Shown here: piece after piece, positions 38,203-48,305 of the stretch | Layout: every line of letters starts with the position of its first letter | How positions within the stretch are numbered: the stretch's first letter is position 1 | Assembly (NCBI GenBank): GCA_900314455.1 | Contig: OMVI01000111.1 | Span: 1 to 54,317 of the forward strand | Length of the DNA: 54,317 nucleotides | DNA from: an uncultured Prevotella sp. | Lineage (GTDB): Bacteria; Bacteroidota; Bacteroidia; Bacteroidales; Bacteroidaceae | Direction: 5' to 3' | Made by a program: the position numbers and the translations under genes | Notes under the pieces: generated by a model | The model's input: only the letters and a program-made list of their open reading frames with translations | Databases searched by the model: none | What the model was told of the DNA's origin: nothing

Positions 38203-38222
38203 AGCTGTTTTGTTTTAAAGTA

Positions 38223-39335
38223 TTATTCTTCGTGACGGACACCATCATCGTAGTGTCCATGTGCTGTTATATTTCCATTCTGGTCGCGCTCGACGAACTT
38301 ACCGTCGCGTTGGTCATCACGGTAGAAGCCTTCGAATCTTTTGCCGTCCTTAGTCTCCTCTATCGCTTGTCCGTTTCGCTGTCCATTATGGTAGGTGCCA
38401 CGGAACTTGCTCCCGTCGGCATAGTGGATTATCACCAGACCTTCAATTCGTCCGTTACGGAACTGTCCGTCGAACACGTCTCCATTGCGTTTGGTCAACT
38501 TTCCCTGACCGTTTTGCTTGTCGGCATCCCACTGTCCTACGTAAACGTCTCCGTTTTTCCATGACATTGTGCCCATGCCGTTGCGCTTTCCCTCAAGGAA
38601 ATGACCCGAATAAGTGTCGCCGTTGCTGTATTTGAAAAGACCGTCGCCCGTTCTTTCGCCAGCAACATAGTCTCCTTCGTATATGTCTCCGTTAGCAAAC
38701 GTGTATATTCCTTTGCCGTCTTCAGAGTCATTCTTCCAATCACCGTTATACGAATCACCCGAAGGAAAATAGTAAATGCCGTGTCCTGAGCGCATATTGT
38801 TTACGAAATCGCCGTCATACTTTGAGCCGTCGCCCCAGTCGAAGACACCTTTTCCGTTCTTTTTGTCATTCAGCCATTGACCATCGTAGTAGGCCCCGGA
38901 GGCATATGTATATCGTCCCTGTCCTTCGCGCCTATCGGCTTTCCAGCTTCCGTCGTATACATCGCCGTTGGAATATATCATCTTGCCATGTCCCTGCTGG
39001 AAGTCCTTGTACCAAAGACCCTCATAACGGTTGCCGTTCTTAAAGTAGTAGGTACCTAAACCGTGCTGCTGGTCCTGAAACCATTGCCCGTCGTACTTCT
39101 CTCCGTCAGTGAAGGTGTACACTCCCCTACCCTGTCTGCGTCCTTTTTCGAACTGTCCCTCGTATGTATCTCCGTTCTTGTATTTTGCCTTTCCTTTGCC
39201 CCAAGGTTTCCCCTTGAATATTTCACCTGTGTAAGTGCCACCGTCAGAAGTACGGCAAGTACCTACTACAATTTCCTGAGCTTTGATTGTCAAAGCTAGG
39301 AAGGTAAAGAATATAGCGAAAAGGACTTTTTTCAA
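38223..39335 (-). CDS. Secreted MORN-repeat protein
   Basis: After a signal peptide (KKVLFAIFFTFLALTIKAQ) the 370-residue protein consists almost wholly of about 14 MORN repeats of 23 residues. Each is of the form YxGxWxxGxxxGxGxYxxxxGD, for example TYEGQFEKGRRQGRGVYTF. The longest frame opens at a GTG at 39392, but the -7 box TAACTTTG (39365-39372) lies inside that extension. The TTG at 39335 begins exactly at the signal peptide and is preferred. MORN arrays form elongated beta structures that bind lipids or proteins. Its role is unknown. It leads a minus-strand run. Confidence 0.88.
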   Translation of the reverse strand: MKKVLFAIFFTFLALTIKAQEIVVGTCRTSDGGTYTGEIFKGKPWGKGKAKYKNGDTYEGQFEKGRRQGRGVYTFTDGEKYDGQWFQDQQHGLGTYYFKNGNRYEGLWYKDFQQGHGKMIYSNGDVYDGSWKADRREGQGRYTYASGAYYDGQWLNDKKNGKGVFDWGDGSKYDGDFVNNMRSGHGIYYFPSGDSYNGDWKNDSEDGKGIYTFANGDIYEGDYVAGERTGDGLFKYSNGDTYSGHFLEGKRNGMGTMSWKNGDVYVGQWDADKQNGQGKLTKRNGDVFDGQFRNGRIEGLVIIHYADGSKFRGTYHNGQRNGQAIEETKDGKRFEGFYRDDQRDGKFVERDQNGNITAHGHYDDGVRHEE

Positions 39336-39364
39336 CTTTGAGTTAATAATTGATTTTATGTCTA

Positions 39365-39394
39365 CAAAGTTACAAATTATTTGCCTAAACACAA
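39365..39394 (-). promoter_or_regulatory. Promoter of the MORN-protein gene
   Basis: TTG at 39392-39394, 19 bases, and TAACTTTG at 39365-39372 on the minus strand. It starts near 39359, leaving a leader of about 24 bases. It faces away from the kdsB -7 box only 43 bases off. Confidence 0.75.
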
Positions 39395-39415
39395 TGCTTT
39401 TAGAATATTTTTACA

Positions 39416-39423
39416 TAACTTTG
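39416..39423 (+). promoter_or_regulatory. -7 box of kdsB
   Basis: TAACTTTG on the plus strand. Start near 39430; leader about 105 bases. No clear TTTG at the -33 position, where the opposite promoter begins. Confidence 0.65.
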
Positions 39424-39535
39424 CCAAATAATATCTTTCCCGTTAAAGGCACATTGATATACAGAGATGACTGCGTTATTTGTTGCTTGCGGAATTATTA
39501 CACATTATTTATATTATAGCATTCAAAAGATAGGA

Positions 39536-40294
39536 ATGAACAAGAGTGATTTTATTGGAATAATACCTGCACGCTACGCCTCTACCCGCTTCCCGGGCAA
39601 GCCTTTGGCGATGCTGGGCGGTAAGACTGTTATTGAGCGAGTGTACACACAAGCTGCTTCTGTGCTTGATAATGTCTGTGTGGCAACCGACGACGAGCGA
39701 ATCTTTACTGCCGTCAAAGCTTTTGGCGGGAATGCCATTATGACCCGCGCTGACCATAAAAGTGGCACTGACAGGGTTTGGGAGGCTTACACCAAGGCTG
39801 GCATTAACGCTCCCGTGGTTATAAATATACAAGGTGATGAGCCGTTTATAAGTCCAGAACAGATAACATCAGTTATGGAATGCTTCGACGACCCGGTAAC
39901 TGAAATAGCGACATTGGGCAAGCCTTTTGAAAGCATAGAGGCTGTTAAGAATCCTAATTCTCCCAAGATTATAGTCGATAAGAATAGCTATGCCCTTTAC
40001 TTCTCTCGCTCTGTCATTCCTTATGTACGTGGCGTTGACGAGCAAGAGTGGTTGGAACATTATCCATATCTCAAGCATCTCGGACTCTATGCCTATCGTT
40101 CGGAAGTACTGAAACAGATTACTGCCCTGCCGCAATCGCCTATAGAAAAGGCTGAAAGTCTTGAACAGCTCAGGTGGTTGTATAACGGATATCACATTAA
40201 AGTTGCGCTCACCAACATCGAAACGGTCGGCATTGATACACCGGCTGATTTGGAAAGGGCCGAAAGACAGCTGAAGCTTCATGTCAGCAAGTAA
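39536..40294 (+). CDS. kdsB: 3-deoxy-manno-octulosonate cytidylyltransferase
   Basis: KdsB activates Kdo with CTP to CMP-Kdo for lipopolysaccharide. The 252-residue protein shows the N-terminal IGIIPARYASTRFPGKPLA (nucleotide binding), VCVATDDERI, MTRADHKSGTDRVWEA, and VINIQGDEPFISPEQI with the catalytic metal-binding Asp, then HLGLYAYRSEVL and the C-terminal GIDTPADLERAE. The frame extends back to an ATG at 39467, but the ATG at 39536, after AGATAGGA, gives the normal N-terminus. It is followed by the uxaB regulatory region. Confidence 0.96.
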   Translation: MNKSDFIGIIPARYASTRFPGKPLAMLGGKTVIERVYTQAASVLDNVCVATDDERIFTAVKAFGGNAIMTRADHKSGTDRVWEAYTKAGINAPVVINIQGDEPFISPEQITSVMECFDDPVTEIATLGKPFESIEAVKNPNSPKIIVDKNSYALYFSRSVIPYVRGVDEQEWLEHYPYLKHLGLYAYRSEVLKQITALPQSPIEKAESLEQLRWLYNGYHIKVALTNIETVGIDTPADLERAERQLKLHVSK

Positions 40295-40346
40295 AGAACG
40301 AGATGGCGTCCTTATAGTTAAGACATTTTAAAAAACGCGACATGCT

Positions 40347-40361
40347 CAAACGTTTACGTTT
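40347..40361. promoter_or_regulatory. LacI-type operator upstream of uxaB
   Basis: CAAACGTTTACGTTT contains the near-palindrome AAACGT, TT, ACGTTT. The same 14 bases (CAAACGTTTACGTT) occur twice before the second lacI gene at 53946 and 53969. Its centre is about 48 bases upstream of the uxaB -7 box. Confidence 0.75.
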
Positions 40362-40401
40362 TTTTATACTTATAATTCGGACGAATGTCAAAGATATTTG
40401 C

Positions 40402-40409
40402 TAATTTTG
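40402..40409 (+). promoter_or_regulatory. -7 box of uxaB
   Basis: TAATTTTG; start near 40415, leader about 35 bases. Only a poor -33 (TTCG at 40376-40379) is present, which would fit an activated promoter. Confidence 0.6.
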
Positions 40410-40449
40410 CAGACAGTAAAACAAACAAAAAACTATTGCTAACAAAATT

Positions 40450-41940
40450 ATGTCAGAACTCAAATCTTTAAACAAGCGCACCGCTCCAAAGAGCGTAATG
40501 CCTGAAAGAATTATTCAGTTTGGTGAGGGCAACTTCCTCCGTGCTTTCGTAGATTGGATTATCTACAACATGGATCAAAAGACAAACTTCAACTCAAGTG
40601 TAGTTGTCGTTCAGCCGATTGAACGCGGAATGGTTGACTGGCTTAACGGTCAGGATTGCCTTTACCATGTAAACCTGCAGGGTAAGGAGAACGGACAGCC
40701 TGTCAATACTCTCACACGTATTGACGTTATCAGCCGTGCTCTGAACCCATACACGCAGAATCAGGCTTTCATGGCTCTTGCTGAGCAGCCGGAAATGCGT
40801 TTCATAATTTCCAATACCACTGAGGCTGGTATCAACTTCGATGACAAGTGCAAGTTCACCGATGCTCCTGCAGCTTCTTATCCAGGCAAGCTGGTACAGC
40901 TGCTGTTCCACCGTTACAAGTATTTCAACGGTGACCCGACCAAGGGTATGATACTTATGCCTTGTGAGCTTATCTTCCTCAACGGCCATCACCTTAAGGA
41001 ATGCATCTATCAATACATCGAACTGTGGAAGAATGACTTAGGTGAGGACTACGAAGGCTTCAAGAAGTGGTTCACCGACAACTGCTACGTATGTGCTACT
41101 TTGGTAGACCGTATCGTACCGGGCTTCCCTCGTGACACCATCAAGGAAATCCAGCAGAAGATTGGTTACAAGGATAATCTCGTCGTAAAGGCTGAGAGCT
41201 TCCACCTCTGGGTTATCGAGAAGGCTGAGAATATGACTATCGAGCAGATGAAGGAAGAGTTCCCTGCTGACAAGGCAGGTCTCCACGTGCTCATCACCGA
41301 CAATGAAAAGCCATACCATGCACGTAAGGTTACATTGCTGAACGGTCCTCACACCGTTCTGTCACCTGTTGCATTCCTCAGCGGAGTCAACATTGTACGT
41401 GACGCTTGTGAGCATCCTGTTATCGGAAAGTACATCCACAAGGTACAGTTCGATGAGCTCATGCAGACTCTTGACCTCCCGATGGACGAATTGCAGAAGT
41501 TCGCCTCTGACGTTCTCGAGCGCTTTGAGAACCCGTTTGTTGACCATCAGGTAACGAGCATCATGCTGAACAGTTTCCCGAAGTACGAGACACGTGACCT
41601 GCCAGGTGTAAAGACATATCTGAAGCGCAAGGGTGAACTGCCTCAGGGACTTGTATTCGGTCTCGCAGCAATCATCACTTATTACAAGGGAGGTAAGCGC
41701 GCAGACGGTACTCCTATTGTTCCTAACGACGATCCGAAGATTATGGACCTGCTCAAAGAGCTTTGGGCAACAGGCGATACACAGAAGATTGCAGAAGGTG
41801 TACTCGGTGCTACCGATGTCATTTGGAAGGAAAGCAAGCAGAACCTCAATGAGATTCCTGGTCTTACTGAACTTGTCAAGGCTGACCTTGACCTCATTCA
41901 GGAGAAGGGAATGCTTGAGGCTGTCAAGACAATCCTGTAA
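40450..41940 (+). CDS. uxaB: Tagaturonate reductase (altronate oxidoreductase) UxaB
   Basis: UxaB reduces D-tagaturonate to D-altronate with NADH, feeding UxaA. The 496-residue protein belongs to the mannitol dehydrogenase superfamily. The N-terminal Rossmann part has ERIIQFGEGNFLRAFVDWII (about 19-38), and the C-terminal catalytic domain has VKAESFHLWVIE, the conserved lysine/histidine region KPYHARKVTLLNGPHTVLSP (about 281-300), and VDHQVTSIMLNSFPKYETRD. Length is normal. It stands alone between kdsB and the AddA-like gene, apart from the uxaA-kdgK-eda locus, with a predicted operator and promoter of its own. Confidence 0.93.
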   Translation: MSELKSLNKRTAPKSVMPERIIQFGEGNFLRAFVDWIIYNMDQKTNFNSSVVVVQPIERGMVDWLNGQDCLYHVNLQGKENGQPVNTLTRIDVISRALNPYTQNQAFMALAEQPEMRFIISNTTEAGINFDDKCKFTDAPAASYPGKLVQLLFHRYKYFNGDPTKGMILMPCELIFLNGHHLKECIYQYIELWKNDLGEDYEGFKKWFTDNCYVCATLVDRIVPGFPRDTIKEIQQKIGYKDNLVVKAESFHLWVIEKAENMTIEQMKEEFPADKAGLHVLITDNEKPYHARKVTLLNGPHTVLSPVAFLSGVNIVRDACEHPVIGKYIHKVQFDELMQTLDLPMDELQKFASDVLERFENPFVDHQVTSIMLNSFPKYETRDLPGVKTYLKRKGELPQGLVFGLAAIITYYKGGKRADGTPIVPNDDPKIMDLLKELWATGDTQKIAEGVLGATDVIWKESKQNLNEIPGLTELVKADLDLIQEKGMLEAVKTIL

Positions 41941-41947
41941 AAACTCG

Positions 41948-42029
41948 CCCCAATATTGGGGTCACAATAATTGAAATGCAATGGGATGATTGGATGACAG
42001 TAAGCCGTCCGTCACCCCATTGTTTGTTT
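41948..42029 (+). terminator. Hairpins after uxaB
   Basis: CCCCAATATTGGGG (41948-41961) is a perfect palindrome 7 bases after the stop. A second stem, CAATGGG (41979-41985) with CCCATTG (42016-42022), is followed by a T-rich stretch. Together they probably end the transcript; the T-run is weak. Confidence 0.55.
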
Positions 42030-42076
42030 AACATCCTTTCTTAATATTCTCTTAATCCATCACTCTGCTGTAAAAT

Positions 42077-45000
42077 ATGCATCCATTAACCATTTATAAG
42101 GCATCCGCAGGTTCCGGAAAGACATTTACTTTGGCTGTCGGGTACATCAGTTTGCTTGTCAGAAAGCCCGATGCCTATAGGGAAATCCTTGCCGTCACCT
42201 TTACTAACAAGGCCACGGCGGAAATGAAAAACCGCATTCTTTCTCAACTTTATGGCATTGCCATCAACTCTAGCAGCTCTCAGACTTACCTTGAAGCAAT
42301 AAAGAAGACTACGGGTATTGACGACGAAGATGTCATTAGGACTCGCACGCGCAAAGCACTGGCATTGCTGCTTCACCACTATCAGGACTTTCAAGTGCAA
42401 ACTATAGACACGTTCTTTCAGCGTGTATTGCGTAATCTTGCAAGAGAACTAGACTTGTCGGCAAACCTTCGCGTCAGCCTTAACGATAAGGAAGTTGAGG
42501 ATACGGCTGTTGACGACATGATACAAAACCTTTCGATTGACAGCAAAGAACTGAAATGGATTAGTGACTATATAAACACAAACATTGACGACAACAAGAG
42601 TTGGAATGTCATTGGCCAGATAAAAGAGTTCGGAAACAACATATTCCGCGACTTCTATAAAGAAAGCAGACGCGAAATTGACGCAAAACTCTCCATGCCA
42701 ACTTTCTTCCCGGATTTCACTTCGAAACTTATAAAGCAGAGGGAGATAGCTAAGAAAAACATCATTGAGCCTGCCCAACGAATTATAAATATACTTGAAG
42801 ATAACGGACTTGCCGACGCTCTGCTCTTCCCATACGGTTACAAGGGGAGCATTTTCATGACTATTAAACGGGTTGCAGATGGCAATTTCGACGGAAGTCC
42901 TACTGGAAAGCGCATCCAGTCGGCAATTGACGACCCGAAGAAGTGGGCAAAGAAAGGGACGTCAGAAGCCCAAAAGTTGACGAGTCTTGCCGAAGCGCGA
43001 CTGTGCCGCATGTTAGGAGAAATGGAAGAGGCAAGGCATGACAATTGGAACCGATACCAAAGCGCTCGGCTAACGTTGCGTCATTTATCTCAGTTAAGGT
43101 TGTTACGCTCCATCGGTAATGCCGTCGACAGTCTCAATCACGATGCCGGACGCTTTCCGTTGAGCGAGACACAGACCCTTCTAAGCGGAATAATTGAAGG
43201 TCAGGATGCTCCTTTCATCTATGAGAAGATTGGCGCAAGGCTGAAACACATTATGATTGATGAGTTCCAGGACACAAGTACCGTGCAATGGAACAACTTC
43301 AAGATTCTCCTTGCCGACTGCATTAGCCAGCAGGGAAGCCATGACCTAATAGTTGGCGACGTCAAGCAAAGCATTTACAGATGGCGTGGAGGCGACTGGA
43401 AAATAATAAATAATCTTGCGTTGAAGGACAAAACCGGAACCCCATCGTCCAGCAAATACAACGGAGGAATATCATCGGATAACATCGATGTCATGACTCT
43501 TTCGAAGAATTATCGCTCCGAAAAGCGCATCGTCAAGTTCAACAACACGTTCTTTACCCATGCGGTTGAGTACGAATGCAATCGTCTTGCGAACGACGGA
43601 CTAACCGAAGAACGTACTTCCCAACTCTCAACGGCATACGATGATGTATGTCAGGAAACTACTAAGAAGGAGACACGCGGCAGCGTAACCATAAAACTTC
43701 TGCCATCATTGGATTACCGCAACAATGTTTTGTCTGAAACATTGGATGCGGTTATCGACATGCTTAACCACCGAATATCCGCTGATGACATTGCCATTCT
43801 TGTCAGAGTGAACAAAGACATTCCTGATATTGCGGACGCATTTGCAAACGACGAGAGACTGAAAGATGTACGCCTGGTTTCCGACGAGGCCTTCAGGCTC
43901 GACAGTTCACAAGCCGTCAACATTATAATCACAGCATTGCGACTTATAGCTCATAACGATGATGAGGTGGCACGTGCCGAATTGGTCAGGACTTATCACA
44001 AATATATACTCCATGACGACACCATTGCCACACAGTTGATAATGAGTCGTGAGCAAATGGACGCTGCTTTGCCTCATGATTTCATAACTGAGATTGACAA
44101 ATTGGCAGCGATGCCGTTCGTCGACCTGGTCAACAAGCTTGAAGTTTTGTTTTCCCTGCACACTTTAGAGGACCAAAGCGCATACCTTTGCTCTTTCCAC
44201 GACTGCATAGCGGAATACCTTGACGACAGCACAGCGGACATTGAAGAGTTCCTTAACACATGGGACGACACTCTGCATGAAAAGACAATACAGGGAGACG
44301 AGATTAGCGGCATCCGCCTTATTTCCATTCACAAGAGCAAGGGTTTGGAGTTCAAGAACGTTATAATACCCTTCTGCGACTGGAAAATGGAACTGCTCAG
44401 TACCATTTGGTGCTCTACCAAAGGCAAGGGTGAGCCGTACGATGAGTTGCCAGTTATACCAGTCGACTACTCTCGTGGCGCAATGCAAGGTACAGTCTAT
44501 GAGGAAGACTACCAGGAGGAGCATCTTCAAAACACCGTTGACAACCTCAACCTTCTTTATGTGGCATTCACGCGCGCTGGTAGCAACCTTGTCGTAATCG
44601 GAAAGAGAGCCGGCGAAAAGAGCAAAGCCAATGGTAGTAACCGCAGCGAGGTAATAGAGGCTATTCTCCCGGGCATTGCCAATGAGCTAGGAGCTACTAT
44701 AGAGAACGAAGATGACAAGAAAAGTCCATTGGTATTCACATACGGCGAACTGGCGGTAGACAGCAAGAAGGACTCAGGAGAAAAGACGACCGACAATGTT
44801 TTCGAACTTCATCCAACTGCTGAGAGGGTCATCGCCGAGACCTTCGACTATCCGGCATCATTCCGCCAGAGTAATGAGAGCCGCAACTTCATCAACGGTG
44901 ACGACGTCAACGACAACGACCGCGGTCGCTATATCAAGATGGGCAATGTCATGCACGAAATCTTTTCACACATCAAAACTGCTGAAGACATCATGCCGCA

Positions 45001-45379
45001 ACTACGCCAGATGGTGCAGGACGGAGTCCTTTACAGCGACGACTTTACCCCTTCCGACCTCCAGAAAGCCATATTGAAAGCGCTGGGCAATGAAACAGTG
45101 AAGGAATGGTTCGCACCAGGTTGGGAGCTTTTCAACGAATGCACTATCCTCCAGTATGATGAAGCATCAGGGATGACGGTAGAACGCCGCCCTGACCGAG
45201 TCATGAAGAAAGGCGATGGGTGGATAGTCGTCGACTTCAAGTTCGGCCAAAGCAACGATAAAGTATATTCTAGGCAAGTTGCCACATACATGAATTTGAT
45301 ACGCCAGATGGGAGCCAAGAACATCAAAGGCTATATCTGGTACGTTATGAAAGACAAAGTTGTAGAAGTAAAAGATTGA
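42077..45379 (+). CDS. AddA-like UvrD-family helicase-nuclease
   Basis: This 1100-residue protein is the helicase-nuclease subunit of an AddAB/RecBCD-type double-strand-break end-processing complex. Superfamily I helicase motifs: Walker A KASAGSGKTFTL (8-19), motif Ia VTFTNKATAEM, motif II MIDEFQDTS, motif III VGDVKQSIYRWRGGD, motif IV LSKNYRS, motif V ISIHKSKGLEF, and motif VI LLYVAFTRAGSNL. The C-terminal PD-(D/E)XK nuclease (about 960-1100) has GNVMHEIF, RRPDRV and VVDFKFG. No promoter of standard type is obvious upstream. The AddB-like gene starts 5 bases after its stop; the pair surely acts together. Confidence 0.9.
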   Translation: MHPLTIYKASAGSGKTFTLAVGYISLLVRKPDAYREILAVTFTNKATAEMKNRILSQLYGIAINSSSSQTYLEAIKKTTGIDDEDVIRTRTRKALALLLHHYQDFQVQTIDTFFQRVLRNLARELDLSANLRVSLNDKEVEDTAVDDMIQNLSIDSKELKWISDYINTNIDDNKSWNVIGQIKEFGNNIFRDFYKESRREIDAKLSMPTFFPDFTSKLIKQREIAKKNIIEPAQRIINILEDNGLADALLFPYGYKGSIFMTIKRVADGNFDGSPTGKRIQSAIDDPKKWAKKGTSEAQKLTSLAEARLCRMLGEMEEARHDNWNRYQSARLTLRHLSQLRLLRSIGNAVDSLNHDAGRFPLSETQTLLSGIIEGQDAPFIYEKIGARLKHIMIDEFQDTSTVQWNNFKILLADCISQQGSHDLIVGDVKQSIYRWRGGDWKIINNLALKDKTGTPSSSKYNGGISSDNIDVMTLSKNYRSEKRIVKFNNTFFTHAVEYECNRLANDGLTEERTSQLSTAYDDVCQETTKKETRGSVTIKLLPSLDYRNNVLSETLDAVIDMLNHRISADDIAILVRVNKDIPDIADAFANDERLKDVRLVSDEAFRLDSSQAVNIIITALRLIAHNDDEVARAELVRTYHKYILHDDTIATQLIMSREQMDAALPHDFITEIDKLAAMPFVDLVNKLEVLFSLHTLEDQSAYLCSFHDCIAEYLDDSTADIEEFLNTWDDTLHEKTIQGDEISGIRLISIHKSKGLEFKNVIIPFCDWKMELLSTIWCSTKGKGEPYDELPVIPVDYSRGAMQGTVYEEDYQEEHLQNTVDNLNLLYVAFTRAGSNLVVIGKRAGEKSKANGSNRSEVIEAILPGIANELGATIENEDDKKSPLVFTYGELAVDSKKDSGEKTTDNVFELHPTAERVIAETFDYPASFRQSNESRNFINGDDVNDNDRGRYIKMGNVMHEIFSHIKTAEDIMPQLRQMVQDGVLYSDDFTPSDLQKAILKALGNETVKEWFAPGWELFNECTILQYDEASGMTVERRPDRVMKKGDGWIVVDFKFGQSNDKVYSRQVATYMNLIRQMGAKNIKGYIWYVMKDKVVEVKD

Positions 45380-45384
45380 AACTC

Positions 45385-48240
45385 ATGAACAAGACATTCT
45401 TAGAGTACGTGGCAACCGACTTGCTTGATAAGTTTTCCGGCAACATGGCGCACGTCGCCGTCGTGTTTCCTAACAAGCGTGCGTCGTTATTTCTCAACCA
45501 GACTATATCAAAGTTAAGCCGCAAACCAGTGTGGAGCCCGCATTATATAACGATAAGTGAGTTGTTCCGGCAGCATAGCGAGCTCACCATAGCCGACCCT
45601 ATAAAGACCATAAGTGAACTTCACAAGAGCTATAACGAAATCACCGGCAGCGACGAAGACCTCGACAAGTTCTTCAGTTGGGGTCAAATCCTTCTTGCCG
45701 ACTTCGACGATATCGACAAGAACATGGCTGATGCGTCCAAAGTTTTCCAAAATCTCAGCGACTTGCATGAGATGGACGACTTGTCATACCTTGACGAATA
45801 CCAGATTGGTTTACTACGTCGTTTCTTCGGAAACTTTAACTCTGACAAGACTGCACTCGAAGAACGATTCCTGGAAGTATGGTCAAAGCTATCCGATGTA
45901 TATACCGATTTCCGTACAAGGCTCCGCAACCAGGGACTTGCATACGAGGGAATGCTGTATCGCGATGTAATAGAAGGAACAGTAGAAGACTTCGACTATG
46001 ACAAATATGTATTCATAGGCTTCAACGTTTTGCAACGAGTTGAGCAACGGCTTTTCATCAATCTCAAGAAAGAAGATAAAGCACTGTTTTATTGGGATTA
46101 CGACCATTACTATCTAGACAATGACAATGAGGCCGGATTCTACGTCCGTCAGTGGCTTCAAAGTTTCCCTAATGAACTCAACGGAGGAGCGAAAGGCATA
46201 TATGACAACATGTCCGGTGCCAAGAAAGTCAGATTCATGTCCTCGCCGACGGAAACTCTGCAAGCACAATATATCTCGCAATGGCTTCGCGAGAACGACC
46301 GTTATAAAGCCAACAACAAGACAGCGATTGTCCTTTGTGACGAAAATCTGCTGCAAACAGTTGTCCATTGTATTCCACCGGAAGTCACCCAACTTAATAT
46401 TACAACAGGATACCCACTGTCGCGGACGCCTATCGCATCATTGATTCCTCAAATTCTGAACCTTCAACTCAAGGGATGGGACGACAAGCGGCAGAAGTTC
46501 CGCCTGCATTATGTCAACGCTGTGCTGCGCCATCCATACGTTAAATACCTTTCAAGTGACGCAACAGACTTGTATACAAAGCTGAACACGAACAAGGTAT
46601 TTTATGTTTCGGATGACGAACTTGCTCTGAACAATGCCATGGCAGCATTGTTCACGCGCGATGGACTGACCGTTGACACAAATATCCGCCCTGATGGCTA
46701 CGACCTTGGCGGCATTTTGCTGTGGATGAGCAATATAGTCAAGCAGATAGCAATCAATTTTGACGATAGCAAAGACCCTCTTACGGAGGAGTCCCTGTTC
46801 AGAATGTACAAACTGTTGAATAACCTCCACAATGTCCTTTGTGAGGAAGACGAGAACGGCAGCAGCATTTCTGACGAGATAAACATATTCACTTTCCAGC
46901 ACTTCCTTAATCAAATAATATCATCTACTACGATACCGTTCCACGGAGAGCCTGCCATTGGCGTTCAGGTCATGGGTGTTCTTGAAACCCGTAACCTCGA
47001 CTTCGACCATATTCTCATACTTTCCTGCAACGAAGGGAAGATGCCTAAGGGTGTTGACGACACGTCCCTCATCCCCCATGCGTTGCGTTCAGCATACGGA
47101 CTGACGACCATCGACAACAAAGTGGCTATCTATAGCTACTATTTCTACTCCATGCTCCAACGCGCCAGTGATGTTACAATATTATATAACAGCTCTACCG
47201 AAGGACTTAACTCAGGCGAGATGAGCCGCTTCATGCTGCAATTAATGGTTGAAAAGCCAGCCAGTTGGGACTTCGGACTTTACTCACTGCAATCTGGTCA
47301 GATATCCCTTCCGTTCACATCGGAGAATGTAGGCAAGAGCAAGGATGTCATGGAGCGACTCGATGGTATGAAGAAAATGTCGCCAACGGCAATAAACACT
47401 TATATCCGCTGTGGCATACAGTTCTTCTATAAATATGTTGCCGGAATTAAAGAGACTGACAATATTGACGATGATGAAATCGACAACCGCATCTTCGGTA
47501 ACATCTTCCACCGTGCGGCAGAACTTATCTATTCCAAACCGGAACTCAAAATCGACACCATCCTTAACATAGCATTCAACGAGGAACTGTTTCATCTGCC
47601 CGAAGGGACTGATACAGAGCCGCAACTCAACGGCATGCAACTCATCAACCGTACCGTTATCAAGCGCTATCTGTTGGAGTTGAAGGAGTTGGACAAGAAC
47701 CTCGGAAAGTTCAAGGTGATAGGTCATGAGGCCGATGTAAGTATGAAACTCCCTCTGAAAGACAGGACAATAGAGATAGGCGGACGTATTGACAGACTCG
47801 ACAGGGTCAACATCGGAGAACCCAACGAACGGCTTCGCGTCATCGACTATAAGACAGGAAACAAGGTCGCATCGGATATTGACACCGTGGAAGACATATT
47901 CGACAACCACAACATCCAGTCGAAACACAGCGACTACATCCTTCAGGCAATGCTGTACAGTATCATAGAGCAGAACCACGACGAAGAGCACAACCCACAG
48001 CATATTAATGTCAGTCCGGCATTGCTGTTCATTCAGCATACAAAGGCAAAGGACTACGACCCCGTTTTGACCATTGCCAAGGAGCCGATTACTGATGTCA
48101 ACGTTTATAAGGATGACTTCCTTAGGCTGCTGAAGGAAAAACTTGACGAGCTTTACAATCCTGACATTCCCTTCGAACTAACCGACAACGCCGACTTCTG
48201 TCGTGTCTGCCCGTATAAGAATATATGTGGCAGACGATAG
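45385..48240 (+). CDS. AddB-like PD-(D/E)XK nuclease
   Basis: This 951-residue partner of the preceding helicase has a degenerate UvrD-like helicase fold over most of its length (for example HVAVVFPNKRASLFLNQTIS near the start, VQVMGVLETRNLDFDHILIL near 540, with Walker A lost). The C-terminal nuclease domain has CGIQFFYKYVAG, GNIFHRAAELI, GGRIDRLD and RVIDYKTG. Cysteines in CRVCPYKNICG and the earlier RCGIQ are the AddB-type iron-sulphur ligands. The longest frame begins with a TTG overlapping the addA-like stop; ATG at 45385 is preferred. A perfect hairpin follows the stop. Confidence 0.87.
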   Translation: MNKTFLEYVATDLLDKFSGNMAHVAVVFPNKRASLFLNQTISKLSRKPVWSPHYITISELFRQHSELTIADPIKTISELHKSYNEITGSDEDLDKFFSWGQILLADFDDIDKNMADASKVFQNLSDLHEMDDLSYLDEYQIGLLRRFFGNFNSDKTALEERFLEVWSKLSDVYTDFRTRLRNQGLAYEGMLYRDVIEGTVEDFDYDKYVFIGFNVLQRVEQRLFINLKKEDKALFYWDYDHYYLDNDNEAGFYVRQWLQSFPNELNGGAKGIYDNMSGAKKVRFMSSPTETLQAQYISQWLRENDRYKANNKTAIVLCDENLLQTVVHCIPPEVTQLNITTGYPLSRTPIASLIPQILNLQLKGWDDKRQKFRLHYVNAVLRHPYVKYLSSDATDLYTKLNTNKVFYVSDDELALNNAMAALFTRDGLTVDTNIRPDGYDLGGILLWMSNIVKQIAINFDDSKDPLTEESLFRMYKLLNNLHNVLCEEDENGSSISDEINIFTFQHFLNQIISSTTIPFHGEPAIGVQVMGVLETRNLDFDHILILSCNEGKMPKGVDDTSLIPHALRSAYGLTTIDNKVAIYSYYFYSMLQRASDVTILYNSSTEGLNSGEMSRFMLQLMVEKPASWDFGLYSLQSGQISLPFTSENVGKSKDVMERLDGMKKMSPTAINTYIRCGIQFFYKYVAGIKETDNIDDDEIDNRIFGNIFHRAAELIYSKPELKIDTILNIAFNEELFHLPEGTDTEPQLNGMQLINRTVIKRYLLELKELDKNLGKFKVIGHEADVSMKLPLKDRTIEIGGRIDRLDRVNIGEPNERLRVIDYKTGNKVASDIDTVEDIFDNHNIQSKHSDYILQAMLYSIIEQNHDEEHNPQHINVSPALLFIQHTKAKDYDPVLTIAKEPITDVNVYKDDFLRLLKEKLDELYNPDIPFELTDNADFCRVCPYKNICGRR

Positions 48241-48276
48241 TGGTCGACACCCTATACATTATTATATATGTAGTAT

Positions 48277-48305
48277 GCGACTGACAAAATTGTCAGTCGC
48301 TTTTT
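48277..48305 (+). terminator. Terminator after the AddB-like gene
   Basis: GCGACTGACAA (48277-48287) pairs perfectly with TTGTCAGTCGC (48290-48300), then five T residues. Its arms also contain the TGTCAG half-sites discussed for the groES upstream region. Confidence 0.88.
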
